NCBI GenBank assembly: GCA_003538495.1
Contig: DPSD01000700.1
Coordinates: forward strand, 1 to 13,644
Reading direction: 5' to 3'
From: Accumulibacter sp.
GTDB taxonomy: Bacteria > Pseudomonadota > Gammaproteobacteria > Burkholderiales > Rhodocyclaceae
Length of the DNA stretch: 13,644 nt
The notes below the pieces were generated by a model. That model was given only the letters and a program-made list of their open reading frames with translations. It was not told the origin of the DNA and did not search any database. This document shows, in pieces, positions 12,637 through 13,644 of this stretch. The first letter of the stretch is position 1. The number at the start of each line of letters is the position of its first letter. A program made the translations under genes and the position numbers.

Positions 12637-13644
12637 TCAGGCCGCTCCGGACACCGCCGGTTGCAGGCGCCAGGCTGGAAACACGACGCGGAAAGTGCTG
12701 CCCTCGCCCACTTCGGACTCGATTGCCAGGCTTGCCTGGTGACGCAGAAGGATGTGCTTGACGATCGCCAGACCGAGGCCGGTGCCACCGGTCTCCCGCG
12801 AGCGACCGCGGTCGACACGGTAGAAACGCTCGGTCACCCGTGGCAGGTGTTCGGCAGCAATACCGACACCCGAGTCGCGCACCGAAAAGGTGGCGACGTC
12901 GTCGCGGACCCGCCATTCGATGCCGATGCTGCCACCAGCTGGCGTGTAGCGAATGGCGTTCGATACCAGGTTGCCAAAGGCACTGTGCAGTTCCTTCCGG
13001 TTACCGCGAACGCCCGGCCCCTCGCAGCTGACCGCGAGACGATGCCGGCCTTCGCTGAGGCTTTGCCCCTCGGCCAGCAGCTGCGCCAGGAGATCGGCCA
13101 TGTCGACGTCTTCCTCGCTGGCTGGGGCGTCTTCTGCTTCGAGCCGCGACAGCGTCAGCAGGTCGTCGACCAGGGTCAACATGCGCGCCGTCTGATCGCT
13201 CATCAGGCGTGCGAACTGCTGGCGCTGCTCGGTGTCGAGCACGCCATCCTCGGCAAAATGCTCGAGAAACCCACTGACCACGGTCAATGGCGTACGCAGC
13301 TCGTGCGAAACATTGGCGACAAAGGTGCTGCGCATCGATTCGACGCGTCGAGCGTCGGTGACGTCGAGGCTGACCACCAGCTTGTTGCGCTCGCCGAGCG
13401 GGACCACCCGGACGGTATAGACGCGGGTCCGGGCCGCCGGCGACTGCAGAACGAAGGGCGTATCCGCGTCCGGACTACTCAGGTATTCGGCAAAACCAGG
13501 GGTCCGCACCAGATGCTCGATGATTGCCCCGGTGTCGCGCGGCAAACGGATTCCCAGGTGCGCGCCAGCGGCGCGATTGCTCCAGTGGATCTGGTGGCTC
13601 GAATCGAGAATCACCAGTCCGTCCGGAACGGCGTCCATGGCCTC
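12637..13644 (-). CDS. phoR: Phosphate regulon sensor histidine kinase PhoR (partial, N-terminus outside the window)
   Basis: This is the C-terminal 335 residues of an inner-membrane sensor kinase; the frame runs off the right edge. The visible order is a PAS domain (DGLVILDSSHQIHWSNRAAGAHLGI), a DHp domain with the phospho-accepting histidine in FVANVSHELRTPL (codon 13303-13305), and an HATPase domain. The HATPase has N-box NLVSNAIRYTP, G1 DSGVGIAAEHLPRVTERFYRVD (split by F-box residues) and G2 GGTGLGLAIVKH. The PAS opening and the ERFYRVDRGRSRETGGTGLGL stretch are typical of PhoR, which with PhoB controls phosphate starvation genes. A full PhoR is about 430 residues, so about 100 (the membrane anchor and linker) are missing. 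The ATG at 13638 is internal. phoB is expected just upstream, outside the window. Another PAS kinase cannot be excluded. Confidence 0.88.
   Translation of the reverse strand, partial: EAMDAVPDGLVILDSSHQIHWSNRAAGAHLGIRLPRDTGAIIEHLVRTPGFAEYLSSPDADTPFVLQSPAARTRVYTVRVVPLGERNKLVVSLDVTDARRVESMRSTFVANVSHELRTPLTVVSGFLEHFAEDGVLDTEQRQQFARLMSDQTARMLTLVDDLLTLSRLEAEDAPASEEDVDMADLLAQLLAEGQSLSEGRHRLAVSCEGPGVRGNRKELHSAFGNLVSNAIRYTPAGGSIGIEWRVRDDVATFSVRDSGVGIAAEHLPRVTERFYRVDRGRSRETGGTGLGLAIVKHILLRHQASLAIESEVGEGSTFRVVFPAWRLQPAVSGAA

Noticed and set aside
1..13644. Search by eye for CRISPR arrays, tRNA/rRNA genes, phage or toxin-antitoxin modules
   Set aside because: No regularly spaced repeats, tRNA-like arms, rRNA segments or such gene pairs were seen.

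Overview
The window is GC-rich DNA with dense, mostly leftward coding. The gene content (PEP-CTERM protein with a sigma-54-type promoter, ubiquinone-type UbiA, a transporter/PlsC fusion, DUF2339 membrane protein, YidB, ecotin, PhoR) points to a beta-proteobacterium. A Rhodocyclales member of the Accumulibacter/Dechloromonas/Zoogloea type is the best guess. This is inferred from gene families and base composition; there is no rRNA or other marker to prove it.

Layout, left to right. (1) 1-384 has no intact gene, but about 11-192 encodes, in three successive reading frames, pieces resembling the C-terminal half of an IS4-family transposase, so it looks like a decayed insertion sequence. (2) 385-1116 (-) is a secreted PEP-CTERM protein. 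Its 406-bp upstream gap carries a well-formed -24/-12 sigma-54 promoter, a possible IHF site and a 37-bp imperfect dyad placed like an enhancer. (3) 1523-9139 (-) is a tightly packed run of six genes that reads as one operon: arsR-type repressor, exported amidohydrolase, MFS-PlsC fusion, DUF2339 membrane protein, ubiA, and a small cytochrome c'-like protein. Two junctions are 4-bp ATGA overlaps, one has a 1-bp gap, and two have gaps of about 30 bp. A sigma-70 promoter with a direct repeat across it sits in front of arsR. (4) 9400-9867 (+) is a YidB/DUF937 protein with a perfect 20-bp palindrome in its leader. (5) 10007-10483 (-) is an ecotin-type periplasmic protease inhibitor with no cysteines. 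(6) 10647-11783 (+) is a lipoprotein of unknown function. (7) 11860-12471 (-) is a secreted protein, probably a small beta-barrel. (8) 12637-13644 (-) is the C-terminal part of the phosphate-sensing histidine kinase PhoR, cut by the window edge.

How the parts may work together. The operon joins envelope-lipid and quinone functions: lysophospholipid transport and re-acylation, ubiquinone prenylation, a large polytopic membrane protein and a periplasmic c-type cytochrome, all under an ArsR-family protein without the classic metal-binding cysteines. This suggests membrane/respiratory maintenance under an unknown signal, but no shared pathway is shown. No CRISPR array, tRNA, rRNA or phage module was seen. 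The most notable points are the complete-looking sigma-54 control region of the PEP-CTERM gene, the arsR-headed operon and its operator-like repeat, the cysteine-free ecotin, the yidB leader palindrome, and the two unassigned exported proteins.
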